Made by a program: the position numbers and the translations under genes
NCBI GenBank assembly: GCA_021414245.1
Contig: JAIOOU010000007.1
Coordinates: forward strand, 310,001-374,000
Direction of reading: 5' to 3'
Length of the DNA: 64,000 bases
Source: Chloroflexota bacterium
GTDB lineage: Bacteria; Chloroflexota; Anaerolineae; Anaerolineales; Villigracilaceae
Notes under the pieces: model-generated
What the model was told of the DNA's origin: nothing
What the model saw: only the letters and a program-made list of their open reading frames with translations
The model's database searches: none
In this document: positions 42,673 through 50,263 of the stretch, piece by piece
Layout of the letters: every line of letters begins with the position of its first letter
How positions within the stretch are numbered: position 1 is the first letter of the stretch

Positions 42673-43629
42673 TTAATCCGCGTAAATATCCGAGTACAGC
42701 TCTTCCATTGCGGGTTCTGGGGAGGCTTCGGCGAATTCAACCGCCTTGGCGATTTCCTCGTCGGCGCGGGCCTCGATCTCGTCCAGTGCCTTGCGGGTTG
42801 TGACTTTTTTATCCAGCAACTGTTTATTGAAGATTCCGATCGGGTCGTTTTCCTGCCAATGCTTTACTTCCTCGGCTTTGCGGTATCGTTCGGGATCGCC
42901 CATGGAATGGCCGCGGAACCGATAGGTGTCGATCTCAAGCAGGAATGGTTGGGAGTTCTTGCGGACGAATTCGATCGCCTCCTTTGAGGCTTCATATACC
43001 TTCATTACATCCATGCCGTCGACCTGGCCGTTCTTCATGCCAAAACCTTCGGCCTTCTGCCGGATCTCGGTCACAGCGGAGGCGCGGTCCACTGCGGTGC
43101 CCATGCCGTATTGGTTGTTTTCGCAAACCCACAGCACCCTCAGCCCCCAGGTCTTGGCGATATTCAAGGCTTCGTGGAAATAACCGATATTGGTTGCGCC
43201 GTCGCCGAACATGCAGATGGTTACGTTATCATTGCCGGCATATTGGTCGCCGATCGCGAATCCGGAGGCGATGGGGAGATGTCCGCCGACGATGGCATGT
43301 CCGCCCCACATATTTTTGGAGGTGTCTGCCATGTGCATCGAGCCGCCTTTGCCTTTGGACATGCCCGTTGCCTTCCCGAGCAGTTCCGCCATCACCTCAT
43401 TTGCGGAAATCCCGCAGTTGATTGCCACACCATGGTCGCGGTAGGCGGTGATCACACGGTCGCGCGGTTCACGTGCAGCGACCAGGCCCGTGGAAACGGC
43501 TTCCTGCCCGATATACAGGTGCATGAAACCGCCGATCTTGCCCTGCTGGTATAGCTCCGCGCCGCGTTCTTCGAGACGGCGGATCAAAACCATTTGGTGA
43601 TACAAATCCAATTGCTGTTCTTTCTTCAT
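42673..43629 (-). CDS. pdhA: Pyruvate dehydrogenase E1 component, alpha subunit
   Basis: A 318-residue E1 alpha: MVLIRRLEERGAELYQQGKIGGF, LYIGQEAVSTG, GKGGSMHMAD, and the thiamine-diphosphate motif FGDGATNIGYFHEALN ... WVCENNQYGMGT. YRFRGHSMGDPERYR, with the phosphorylation-loop-like segment, is also typical. It is the first gene of the pdhA-pdhB-pdhC operon. The leader contains an extended -10 promoter at 43710-43718. Confidence 0.94.
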   Translation of the reverse strand: MKKEQQLDLYHQMVLIRRLEERGAELYQQGKIGGFMHLYIGQEAVSTGLVAAREPRDRVITAYRDHGVAINCGISANEVMAELLGKATGMSKGKGGSMHMADTSKNMWGGHAIVGGHLPIASGFAIGDQYAGNDNVTICMFGDGATNIGYFHEALNIAKTWGLRVLWVCENNQYGMGTAVDRASAVTEIRQKAEGFGMKNGQVDGMDVMKVYEASKEAIEFVRKNSQPFLLEIDTYRFRGHSMGDPERYRKAEEVKHWQENDPIGIFNKQLLDKKVTTRKALDEIEARADEEIAKAVEFAEASPEPAMEELYSDIYAD

Positions 43630-43709
43630 TATTTGGCTGCTCCGTTAAAAAGACTGCAAAAAATAACACCAGAATGGCTCTGGCGTTGTGCTCTATAGGC
43701 AAACACGGC

Positions 43710-43718
43710 ATTATATCA
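43710..43718 (-). promoter_or_regulatory. Extended -10 promoter of the pdh operon
   Basis: On the minus strand TGATATAAT forms an extended -10. The remainder of 43719-43910 holds a short AGCCGTAA / TTACGGCT inverted repeat (about 43771-43789) and no other feature I can name. Confidence 0.6.
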
Positions 43719-43921
43719 GAGAATTTTAGTCCATTTCCGGCTCAGGTGGACGCCTATTGGATGATTTCTCAGCCGTAAAAATTACGGCTCGTACTCTTCC
43801 TTTCCCCCCAAGTGGGCTAGGGATAATTCCGCTGATTGGGGGGTGACAGCAGGGAATTTGTACATTAAGATCATAAGGTATTCGTTTGGACCCACTCATA
43901 TCTATCTTAAGGAGAATGATC

Positions 43922-44098
43922 ATGAATCTTAAACTCACCCCGCCCAAGGAAATTACCTTCTGGATCGCCGTTGCTCTCGGTCTGCTTGGTTTGTTCAGTT
44001 TCCTCGGAGTTTTTGTCCTGCTCCCAATCGAGGCCTTTTGGCTGGTATTCATCGCCTTTGCCTTGCTCGTGGTCGCCCTTTTGGTTAAAGGACTTTAA
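43922..44098 (+). CDS. Small two-helix membrane protein
   Basis: A 58-residue protein, MNLKLTPPKEITFWIAVALG onward, with two hydrophobic helices separated by a short loop. AAGGAG lies seven bases before the ATG, and a strong terminator follows, so it looks like a real small gene. An upstream in-frame codon (43886) lacks support. The function is unknown. Confidence 0.65.
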   Translation: MNLKLTPPKEITFWIAVALGLLGLFSFLGVFVLLPIEAFWLVFIAFALLVVALLVKGL

Positions 44099-44110
44099 TC
44101 CTTTCCGAAC

Positions 44111-44153
44111 AAACAAAAGCCATCCCGCACCTGGTGCGGGATGGCTTTTGTTT
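44111..44153 (+). terminator. Intrinsic terminator
   Basis: A long near-perfect palindrome, 44111-44131 with 44133-44153, ending in CTTTTGTTT. Confidence 0.9.
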
Positions 44154-44163
44154 AAATTGAATG

Positions 44164-44169
44164 TAAAAT
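44164..44169 (+). promoter_or_regulatory. -10 box placed for a leaderless transcript
   Basis: TAAAAT lies exactly six bases before the ATG at 44176, so transcription should begin at or next to the start codon. No Shine-Dalgarno sequence is present. Confidence 0.5.
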
Positions 44170-44175
44170 AGCTGT

Positions 44176-45315
44176 ATGGACTGGTTTCCAAATTCAAGAC
44201 AGGCTCAAGCCCAAAAATGGATCAACCAGCTGGCAGATGACAGCCGGCGGGATTCTGCTACACTGGAGTTGATCAAACTCGGGACGGATGCAGTCCCGTC
44301 CTTGATCGAAGCGCTTCAGACTCAGGACCCGGGCCTGATTCCATATTGTCAGCAGATTCTTGTCCGGATCCCTTTAGCACTTCCGGAATTAATAAAGGCC
44401 CTCGCGAGCGCCCATCCGCTCATTCGTGGACGCGTGGCGGAGGTCCTCGGCATCCTCAAGGACAGCTCCGCAATTCCAGCTTTGCTCCTGGCGTTGAAAG
44501 GGGAGTATTTTACCGTCCGCTCCCGGTCCGCGCTTGCTTTGGGGAATATCGGAGATGCCAGGGTAATACCCGAACTTCTGCTCTTATTAAAAGACCCGGA
44601 AGCCGAAGTCCGTAGTGCGGCCTGCATTGCCCTTGGAAGTTTTGGCGACCCGTTGGCCTTTGATGAGATCGCGAATGTATTATTGGATGATGTGATGATC
44701 GAGGTGCGTCAGTCCGCTGCCCAGGCACTCGGGGACACCCGGCATCCTGCTGCGATCCCCCTCCTTATGGAAGCCCTGCGGGATTCGTTCTGGTGGTTTG
44801 AACGTGAACAGGCTGCCAGGATCCTGTTGACCTCGATTGAGAAGATGGGACCGGGAATCGTTGAACCCTTGATCGAGGCTCTCGGCGACAAGGAGGGTAC
44901 GGTCCGTAAATTTGCCGCGATCGTTCTCGGGAATTTGGGTGATGTGCGCGCATTGGAAGAATTGGGCATGACTGTATATGACTTGCATCATGAGGTCAGC
45001 TCAGCTGCAGCAGAGGCGTTAACGAAATTCGGTTCAAAGTCTGTGGAAATCCTGCTTGAGGCTTTGAAACATCCTGAAGCAAGCATCCGCGGGTGCGCAA
45101 TTGGTGCACTTGGCAGGATCCAGGATGCACGTGTGGCGCCTGTCTTGATCGAAATGCTGCAAGACCCCGAAAGATTGGTGCGGGTACAAGCGGTTCGGTC
45201 TCTTGGCGAACTGGGGGATCGGCGGGCGCTGCCTGCCCTTCAAGAGATCGCATCCAGCCGCGCGGACCGGGAATTGTCCGCTCTCGCGAAGCAGATTCTG
45301 GAATCCATAAAATAG
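44176..45315 (+). CDS. HEAT-repeat protein (PBS lyase HEAT-like)
   Basis: A 379-residue protein built from about ten HEAT-like units of roughly 31 residues with patterns such as AVPSLIEALQTQD, IPALLLALKGEYFTVRSRSA, VEPLIEALGDKEGTVRKFAA and VAPVLIEMLQDPERLVRVQA. Such solenoids act as protein-binding scaffolds; a lyase activity should not be assumed from the domain name. It appears to be translated from a leaderless mRNA. Confidence 0.85.
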   Translation: MDWFPNSRQAQAQKWINQLADDSRRDSATLELIKLGTDAVPSLIEALQTQDPGLIPYCQQILVRIPLALPELIKALASAHPLIRGRVAEVLGILKDSSAIPALLLALKGEYFTVRSRSALALGNIGDARVIPELLLLLKDPEAEVRSAACIALGSFGDPLAFDEIANVLLDDVMIEVRQSAAQALGDTRHPAAIPLLMEALRDSFWWFEREQAARILLTSIEKMGPGIVEPLIEALGDKEGTVRKFAAIVLGNLGDVRALEELGMTVYDLHHEVSSAAAEALTKFGSKSVEILLEALKHPEASIRGCAIGALGRIQDARVAPVLIEMLQDPERLVRVQAVRSLGELGDRRALPALQEIASSRADRELSALAKQILESIK

Positions 45316-45341
45316 TTCAGTGCACCCTGGACTTTAATGGA

Positions 45342-46262
45342 TCAGTTTATCTCAAGTGCTTTTGTGATTGCGGGGGCGACGCCAGTCAAGTCGTGGATAT
45401 CCTTTTGGAATTCGCGGCGAACTTTTTTATCCCCAAATAATAAAAGCGGAACATGGGCAGCGGTATGCTTTCTGGTGGACAGGTCCTCCATGTTGCCGTG
45501 GTCAGATGTGAGCAGGATAAGGTCATTTTCATCCTGCCAGGATTCCAGCAGGCCTTTGAGGACCCCGTCAAATCTTTCCAATTGGCGTACGGCAGATTCC
45601 ATATCCTGTTTGTGACCGGCGTAATCACTGGCCCAATATTCAAAAAAGGCCAGATCAAACTGTCCGGCCAGAACGGCCAGTTTTCTGCCGGCTTCCTGAG
45701 GTTCAAAGAGGGGGGAATCGCTTAAGTTCATGAATTCGCGCCAGCCCTGTCCGGTGAAATCAGCGGACAGGGCGCGGCCGGCGTAAAAATCATCCTGGGT
45801 GAAAAGTGGCAGGCCGGCGTTGGTCAGCGCGAGCGGGATCGCGGAGTACAGCCGTTTGCCCGAATCGATCCCGTCAAAATAGCGGGCGGGGTAGGCATTT
45901 AACAAGGCGGCTTTTTTACCCGCCCTGACCGTTTTGGCAAAGATTGTTTTTCCATCCAGGTACACGGCGACTTCCGGGTTTGGTTTTGGACCGTAGTGAT
46001 ATCCCAACTCGGCCGGGATGTTGATTCCGGTTAGCAGCACACTTTGGCCGGTTGCGGATTGAGGCAGGCCTTTTACACCGAGATTGGGGTCCAGCGCGAG
46101 CAGGCTGGCGCGATCGCCTTCAAATGGCGCGCTCGAAAGGATAAGACTCTGCCCGCCAAGCAGGGATTGCAGGTAGGGCATTTGTGCCCGGATAAATGGG
46201 TTTTTTTCAGACTCGTTTTCACCGAGTCCAATGCCGTCCAGGAACAGAAAAAGGATTTTCAT
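45342..46262 (-). CDS. Alkaline phosphatase/PGM-superfamily metalloenzyme
   Basis: A 306-residue protein beginning MKILFLFLDGIGLGENESEK (metal-binding Asp and neighbouring residues), with a mid-region FFEYWASDYAGHKQDMESA and LILLTSDHGNMEDLSTRKHTAAHVPLLLFG near the C-terminus. These D-G, D-x-x-G-H, D-H-G-N and H-T-x-x-H-V-P motifs are the metal-site signature shared by cofactor-independent phosphoglycerate mutase, phosphopentomutase and relatives. The substrate is not clear. It is convergent with the HEAT gene. Confidence 0.8.
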   Translation of the reverse strand: MKILFLFLDGIGLGENESEKNPFIRAQMPYLQSLLGGQSLILSSAPFEGDRASLLALDPNLGVKGLPQSATGQSVLLTGINIPAELGYHYGPKPNPEVAVYLDGKTIFAKTVRAGKKAALLNAYPARYFDGIDSGKRLYSAIPLALTNAGLPLFTQDDFYAGRALSADFTGQGWREFMNLSDSPLFEPQEAGRKLAVLAGQFDLAFFEYWASDYAGHKQDMESAVRQLERFDGVLKGLLESWQDENDLILLTSDHGNMEDLSTRKHTAAHVPLLLFGDKKVRREFQKDIHDLTGVAPAITKALEIN

Positions 46263-46320
46263 GGGAGGTGATTCCGGGAATCGAAGGATATCGTAGCTGT
46301 TGTGTTGTCGGCCGCATCCC

Positions 46321-46887
46321 TTACCCGGTCTTCTGATAAAGAAACCAGGCGGAGGGGCGCTCGCGTTTGTCGAATCCGTCTGTACGTGAGATCTGGGTCA
46401 GCCTGCGGGTCGGGATCATGTCCAGGTCCGACTGAACCAGCCCGGGCGCGGAAAGATCCGCATCGGGTTTGAAAAAACCGTACATTAACCAGAATCCGGC
46501 TGGGGCGAGGATACGTTCCAGTTGTGCCAGATATCCGGATTTGTTATCGACGCCGTGAAAGCAGCCAATATCGAGGGCAAGGTCAAATTGAGAATCGATC
46601 CTGAACCGGGTCACGTCGCCTGTCAGCAAACGGGCCTGGATATTTTCCCTCTTAAGTTTTCGTTTTGCGATCTGAATGGCACGTCCGGCAAAGTCAATCC
46701 CTGTGACCTGCCAGCCGGCCTTCGCAAGGCTGATCAGGTTCGTGCCCGTGCCACAGCCAAGGTCAATGGCGCGGCCGGCGGGATGGGACCGGATAAATTC
46801 AAATAACTCAGGCGGGGTGATGCCACTGTCCCAGGGCGGGGTGCGGAAATACCAGAAATTAAAAGAAAGCCGGCGCAGGAGGCTCAT
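46321..46887 (-). CDS. Small SAM-dependent methyltransferase (class I)
   Basis: A 188-residue protein with AIDLGCGTGTNLISLAKAG, VTGIDFAGRAIQIAKRKL, LLTGDVTRF and DLALDIGCFHGVD, the TehB/thiopurine-methyltransferase-like motif order. Such enzymes often methylate thiols, tellurite, selenite or halides; this is suggestive beside a candidate selenoprotein but unproven. Its ATG overlaps the thioredoxin-like stop by four bases, so the two are translationally coupled. Confidence 0.8.
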   Translation of the reverse strand: MSLLRRLSFNFWYFRTPPWDSGITPPELFEFIRSHPAGRAIDLGCGTGTNLISLAKAGWQVTGIDFAGRAIQIAKRKLKRENIQARLLTGDVTRFRIDSQFDLALDIGCFHGVDNKSGYLAQLERILAPAGFWLMYGFFKPDADLSAPGLVQSDLDMIPTRRLTQISRTDGFDKRERPSAWFLYQKTG

Positions 46888-47384
46888 TTGAGCGAGTCGC
46901 GAACCCTTTGCGGATCGAATTCGCCGATCATGCGCCAGACTTCATTTCCCTGAGAGTCGAAGAAAATAAAGGTTGGGGTGAATTGAAAATTGTAAACCGG
47001 AGCGAGTTCCATGCCGACCGATTCCTGGATGTTTAAACGGATGATATGGATGGGAGCGCCAATGCTGACTTCGTTATTCAATTCCTTTTCGAGCTCGTCA
47101 ACGACGGGCTTAATTTCGGTGCAGGTAATTCAGAAGGGGGATTGGAATTCGAGCAACACGGGCGTGCCGGCGCCGATCATGTCACGTACCATTTTGGCAT
47201 CGTCCATCAGGGGTGTCTGACGGGGATGCAGAATGACCCAGGCAGTGATCAAACCGGCAAAGATCACGCCAAAGGCAAGGTAGTCATTCCATTTCGGCTT
47301 GTTGGACAGCAGGACCAGTCCCGCCACGATCAGCAGCCCCAATGCGATGAAGACAAAGGAATATTGGCGAAATATCAGGATCAC
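46884..47384 (-). CDS. Membrane-anchored thioredoxin-like protein with in-frame UGA at the CxxC site (candidate selenoprotein)
   Basis: Read through the TGA at 47132-47130, the frame gives one 166-residue protein. It has two N-terminal membrane helices (residues about 5-25 and 35-52), then a thioredoxin fold: GTPVLLEFQSPF, the redox site U85-I-T-C88, TEIKPVVDELEKELNN, IHIIRLNIQESVGMELAP, and the cis-Pro loop NFQFTPTFIFFDSQG. The first CxxC cysteine is replaced by UGA, the usual place for Sec. A hairpin AGC-C-CGUC / GACG-A-GCU with loop GUU (47110-47092) lies 20 bases after the UGA, the right place and form for a bacterial SECIS. The start is GTG at 47384. The alternative is a nonsense mutation. 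Confidence 0.65.
47092..47110 (-). promoter_or_regulatory. Candidate bacterial SECIS hairpin
   Basis: Seven base pairs with one C-A mismatch and the triloop GUU; the first loop base is G. The loop starts 28 bases downstream of the UGA at 47132-47130, within the 16-37 base range described for bacterial SECIS elements. Confidence 0.5.
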
Positions 47385-47544
47385 AAAGACCTCTTGCGAT
47401 TAATGGTTATCGATAAAGGGGATAGGCAGGCGCCTGAAAATGTCATACTTTGGAGGTGACGCATCACACTTTGACAATTCATTTGAGTTCTTTTACAATC
47501 ATGCAACTTGCTACATATCCTACATCAATAGGAAGGCTAATCCC

Positions 47545-49626
47545 ATGAAAGAGTATACCACCGAGTTTTTACGCAACGTCGCGCTGGTTTCACATGGAGG
47601 CGCGGGGAAAACAATGCTGGCAGAGTCGTTTTTACATGCTACCAAGGCGACCACGCGGCAGGGCAAGATCGAGGATGGCACAACGGTTTCGGATTATGAT
47701 GACGAGGAACATCGTCGAAAGATCTCCATTTATGCAAGTGTCATTCCCATTGAACACCGGGATCATAAAATAAACGTCATTGATGCGCCGGGGTACACGG
47801 ATTTTGTCGGGGAGACCGTCTCCGCCCTGAGTGTGGCGGACGGCGCGATCATTTTGGTGGACGCTGTCGCGGGCGTGGAAGTTGGAACAGAGCTGGCGTG
47901 GAAATACGCAGACGAGTTCAACCTTCCACGCTTTTTTGTTATTAATAAGATGGACCGCGACAATGCGAATTTTGATGAGGCTTATCTTGCCGTCGAGGCT
48001 TTTGTCAAGGCACATGGCAAGCGTGCGATCAAGGTCCATTTGCCGATCGGCGAAAAAGCCGCCTTCAAAGGCGTGGTGGATATCATCGGAATGAAATCCT
48101 ATCTCGGCGATGGCAACGTCATTGGCGAGATCCCCGCAGAACTTAAGGAAGCGGCTGAAAAGGCCCATTTTGCCCTGGTCGAAGCGGCTGCCGAGGGCGA
48201 AGACGAATTGATGGAAAAATATCTGGAGAACGGTTCGCTCACAGACGCAGAGATGGTGCGCGGCCTGGAAGATGTGGTCTACGCCGGGGAATTTGTTCCG
48301 GTCTTTTGCGCGGCAGGCGGACATGAAGTGGGTGCGATTGCCCTGCTTAATGACATTATCGATCTCATGCCTTCCCCGTTGAATGCACCCAAACGTGTTG
48401 CCCAGGGAAAATCCGGGGAGGAAACCTTAAAGCCGTCCGATACAGAGCCTTTGGCGGCTTATGTCTGGAAGACCACCGCGGATCCCTTTGTCGGCAAGAT
48501 GACTTATTTCCGGGTCTTTTCCGGTTCAATGCAGGCCGAAGGTCACATTTGGAATCAAAACAAGGGTGCGGAAGAGCGTGTCTCAGGGCTGCACTTCCAG
48601 CGCGGCAAGGAAGTGATCGCGGCGAAAGTGGTGCATGCCGGTGATATTGCCGCCGTTTCCAAACTTAATGTAACCGCCACAGGTGAGACTTTCTGTGACA
48701 AGGGCCATCCATTAACCATCGCAAAGCCAAAATATCCTGTTGCACTTTACCGGGTGGCGATCACTCCCAAGTCCCAGGCCGACGCTGCCAAGATCTCTCC
48801 CACACTGACCAAGTTGTGCGAAGAGGATATGACCCTGATCTGGCAGAACGATCCGATCACACACGAAACTGTCCTGCAGGGGATGGGGGACCAGCACATT
48901 GACGTGGCGCTTCATCGCGCACAGTCCAAGTTTCAGGTTGGGCTGGCCACGCATGAACCGCGCATTCCATATCGCGAGGGCATTACACGCAAAGCCACCG
49001 CTCAATACCGCCACAAGAAACAAAGCGGCGGTTCAGGTCAATTTGGCGAAGTGCATTTGCGCATTGAGCCCCTGCCTTCGGCTGATTTTGAATTTACCGA
49101 TGAATTGGTCGGTATGAACCTTTCCAAATCCTACCTGCCTCCCATCGAAAAAGGTATTCGCGCCACGCTTGAACGCGGCGCCTTTGCCGGGTATCCGATG
49201 AGCAATGTGAAGGTGATCGTCTTTGACGGCAAGGAACATGAAGTCGATTCCAAACCGGTTGCTTTTGAAATCGCCGGCCGGGAGGCTTTTAAACTGGCCG
49301 TTCAGGATGCAGGGCCGGTGTTATTTGAGCCGATCATGAATGTGCGTGTCACCATCCCGGATGCGAATATGGGGGATGTGATGAGCGACATCAATACCCG
49401 CCGTGGACGCGTACAGGGCACGGACTCCGAACACGGCAGCACGGTCATTGTGGCGCATGTTCCCATGGCTGAAATGCTGCGCTATACCTCGCAGTTGCGT
49501 TCCATGACGGGCGGGCGGGGCTACTTCACAATGGAATTCGATCATTATGACACGGTTCCTTCCCACATCACCGGGCCGATCATCGAAGCTCATAAGAAGG
49601 AAATGGAAGCCAAGAAGGAAGAATAA
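47545..49626 (+). CDS. Elongation factor G paralogue (FusA2-like)
   Basis: A 693-residue translational GTPase. G1 reads VSHGGAGKTMLAESF rather than the canonical AHIDAGKTT; G3 is VIDAPGYTDFVGE and G4 FFVINKMDRDNANF. Domains II-V follow, with QSGGSGQFGEVHLRIEP and RRGRVQGTD near the C-terminus. The GGAGKT loop marks the second EF-G subgroup seen beside true FusA in many bacteria; its role is unclear. The start at 47545 matches the MKEYTTEFLRNVALV opening. An upstream frame to 47440 is not credible. Confidence 0.9.
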   Translation: MKEYTTEFLRNVALVSHGGAGKTMLAESFLHATKATTRQGKIEDGTTVSDYDDEEHRRKISIYASVIPIEHRDHKINVIDAPGYTDFVGETVSALSVADGAIILVDAVAGVEVGTELAWKYADEFNLPRFFVINKMDRDNANFDEAYLAVEAFVKAHGKRAIKVHLPIGEKAAFKGVVDIIGMKSYLGDGNVIGEIPAELKEAAEKAHFALVEAAAEGEDELMEKYLENGSLTDAEMVRGLEDVVYAGEFVPVFCAAGGHEVGAIALLNDIIDLMPSPLNAPKRVAQGKSGEETLKPSDTEPLAAYVWKTTADPFVGKMTYFRVFSGSMQAEGHIWNQNKGAEERVSGLHFQRGKEVIAAKVVHAGDIAAVSKLNVTATGETFCDKGHPLTIAKPKYPVALYRVAITPKSQADAAKISPTLTKLCEEDMTLIWQNDPITHETVLQGMGDQHIDVALHRAQSKFQVGLATHEPRIPYREGITRKATAQYRHKKQSGGSGQFGEVHLRIEPLPSADFEFTDELVGMNLSKSYLPPIEKGIRATLERGAFAGYPMSNVKVIVFDGKEHEVDSKPVAFEIAGREAFKLAVQDAGPVLFEPIMNVRVTIPDANMGDVMSDINTRRGRVQGTDSEHGSTVIVAHVPMAEMLRYTSQLRSMTGGRGYFTMEFDHYDTVPSHITGPIIEAHKKEMEAKKEE

Positions 49627-49642
49627 TCTGTTTTGGCGATCA

Positions 49643-49681
49643 AAAAAGGGCTTCACAGGTTTTTCCTGTGAAGCCCTTTTT
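49643..49681 (+). terminator. Intrinsic terminator
   Basis: A 17-bp perfect stem, AAAAAGGGCTTCACAGG with its complement, ending in TTTTT. Confidence 0.92.
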
Positions 49682-49736
49682 GCAATTGGTTATATTGATT
49701 ACTGGGAATTTCCAGCCAAAGGTTACCGACTCGCAG

Positions 49737-49742
49737 TAAAAT
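49737..49742 (+). promoter_or_regulatory. -10 box placed for a leaderless transcript
   Basis: TAAAAT lies exactly six bases before the ATG at 49749; no Shine-Dalgarno sequence is present. Confidence 0.45.
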
Positions 49743-49748
49743 CAATCC

Positions 49749-50021
49749 ATGCCCATGGTTCGCTTCCCCGCCTTGATGAAATACTATGTTGACAACCAGA
49801 GCGAGTTTTCCGCAAGTGGTTCAACGGTTGCGGAACTTCTTGATGACATACTTGTACGTTATCCGGCGCTCAGACCCCATTTATTTGATGCAACCGGAGA
49901 ACTGCGCAGGCATTTCAATATTTTTGTGAACGGTGCCCATATCCGCGATCTGGACGGATTAAATACCGTGTTGCAGGAAGAGGATCGGGTGATCCTGATG
50001 GCCAGCGCCGCGGGCGGATAA
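49749..50021 (+). CDS. Ubiquitin-like sulfur carrier protein (CysO/MoaD/ThiS family)
   Basis: A 90-residue beta-grasp protein ending exactly in AAGG, the C-terminal diglycine that is adenylated and converted to thiocarboxylate. STVAELLDDILVRYPALRPHLFD, the FNIFVNG strand and LQEEDRVILMASAAGG are typical of the MoaD-like group to which Mycobacterium CysO belongs. Neighbouring genes encode a CysM-type synthase, a JAMM protease and a MoeZ-type activating enzyme, so a CysO role (donating sulfur for cysteine) is the best inference. Translation is probably leaderless. Confidence 0.88.
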   Translation: MPMVRFPALMKYYVDNQSEFSASGSTVAELLDDILVRYPALRPHLFDATGELRRHFNIFVNGAHIRDLDGLNTVLQEEDRVILMASAAGG

Positions 50022-50029
50022 TTTCATCA

Positions 50030-50057
50030 TTGACAAATCAGGTAAGATACGTAAAAT
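50030..50057 (+). promoter_or_regulatory. Promoter of the cysM leader
   Basis: TTGACA (50030-50035), 16-base spacer, TAAAAT (50052-50057). The predicted transcript starts near 50064 and carries a long structured leader before cysM. Confidence 0.7.
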
Positions 50058-50071
50058 AACCAGCATCTATC

Positions 50072-50125
50072 ATGCAAACCATGAAACCATTTAACTATTG
50101 CTTGTGTCTATGGCGGGGCTCGTAG
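50072..50125 (+). CDS. Cys-containing leader peptide upstream of the cysM-type gene
   Basis: A 17-codon frame, MQTMKPFNYCLCLWRGS, with Cys codons at 50099-50101 and 50105-50107 and an internal ATG at 50081. It starts about eight bases after the predicted transcription start and has no Shine-Dalgarno sequence. A Cys-x-Cys leader before a cysteine synthase parallels the Cys-responsive leader peptides described in actinobacteria. Its stop codon lies inside the first leader hairpin. Confidence 0.55.
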   Translation: MQTMKPFNYCLCLWRGS

Positions 50126-50230
50126 CCACCGCCTGAGAATACCCTTCCGCAGTCAACGGAAATCAGACGGTTGGACGACCCCCGCTTGCGAATTGTGAAG
50201 CGTGTGGCGTTTGTTCGCCGTCTTTTTGTT
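50111..50230 (+). promoter_or_regulatory. Structured leader / candidate attenuator of the cysM-type gene
   Basis: Hairpin A: GGCGGGGCT (50112-50120) with AGCC and CCGCC (50124-50133), nine pairs and one bulge, overlapping the leader-peptide end. Hairpin B: TTCCG (50145-50149) / CGGAA (50157-50161). Terminator-like hairpin: GTGGCG (50204-50209) / CGCCGT (50216-50221) followed by CTTTTTG. GCCAC (50125-50129), held in hairpin A, is complementary to GTGGC (50204-50208) of the terminator. A ribosome stalled at the Cys codons would open A and could block termination. An alternative outer pairing is GCGGGG (50113-50118) / CCCCGC (50180-50185), so an unrecognised riboswitch is possible. Confidence 0.5.
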
Positions 50231-50263
50231 TACCCGTTGACTGCTTTTGATTTAAGGATCGCC

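Noticed and set aside
44176-45315. Phycobilisome lyase function for the HEAT-repeat protein
   Set aside because: Only the repeat scaffold is shared; nothing else in the window points to phycobilins.
47130-47132. Stop codon splitting the thioredoxin-like gene into two pseudogene fragments
   Set aside because: Frame and all motifs continue intact on both sides and the stop sits exactly at the redox Cys with a SECIS-like hairpin after it. Recoding fits better than decay, though a point mutation is not excluded.
50128-50180. TPP or SAM riboswitch before the cysM-type gene
   Set aside because: A CTGAGA string is present, but the second TPP core (ACCTGAT and the downstream GGATAATGCCAG-like motif) and the SAM core are absent.
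50171-50263. N-terminal 31-residue extension of the CysM-type protein
   Set aside because: The frame is open but runs through the terminator-like hairpin and has no ribosome-binding site; the family sequence begins at the ATG at 50264.
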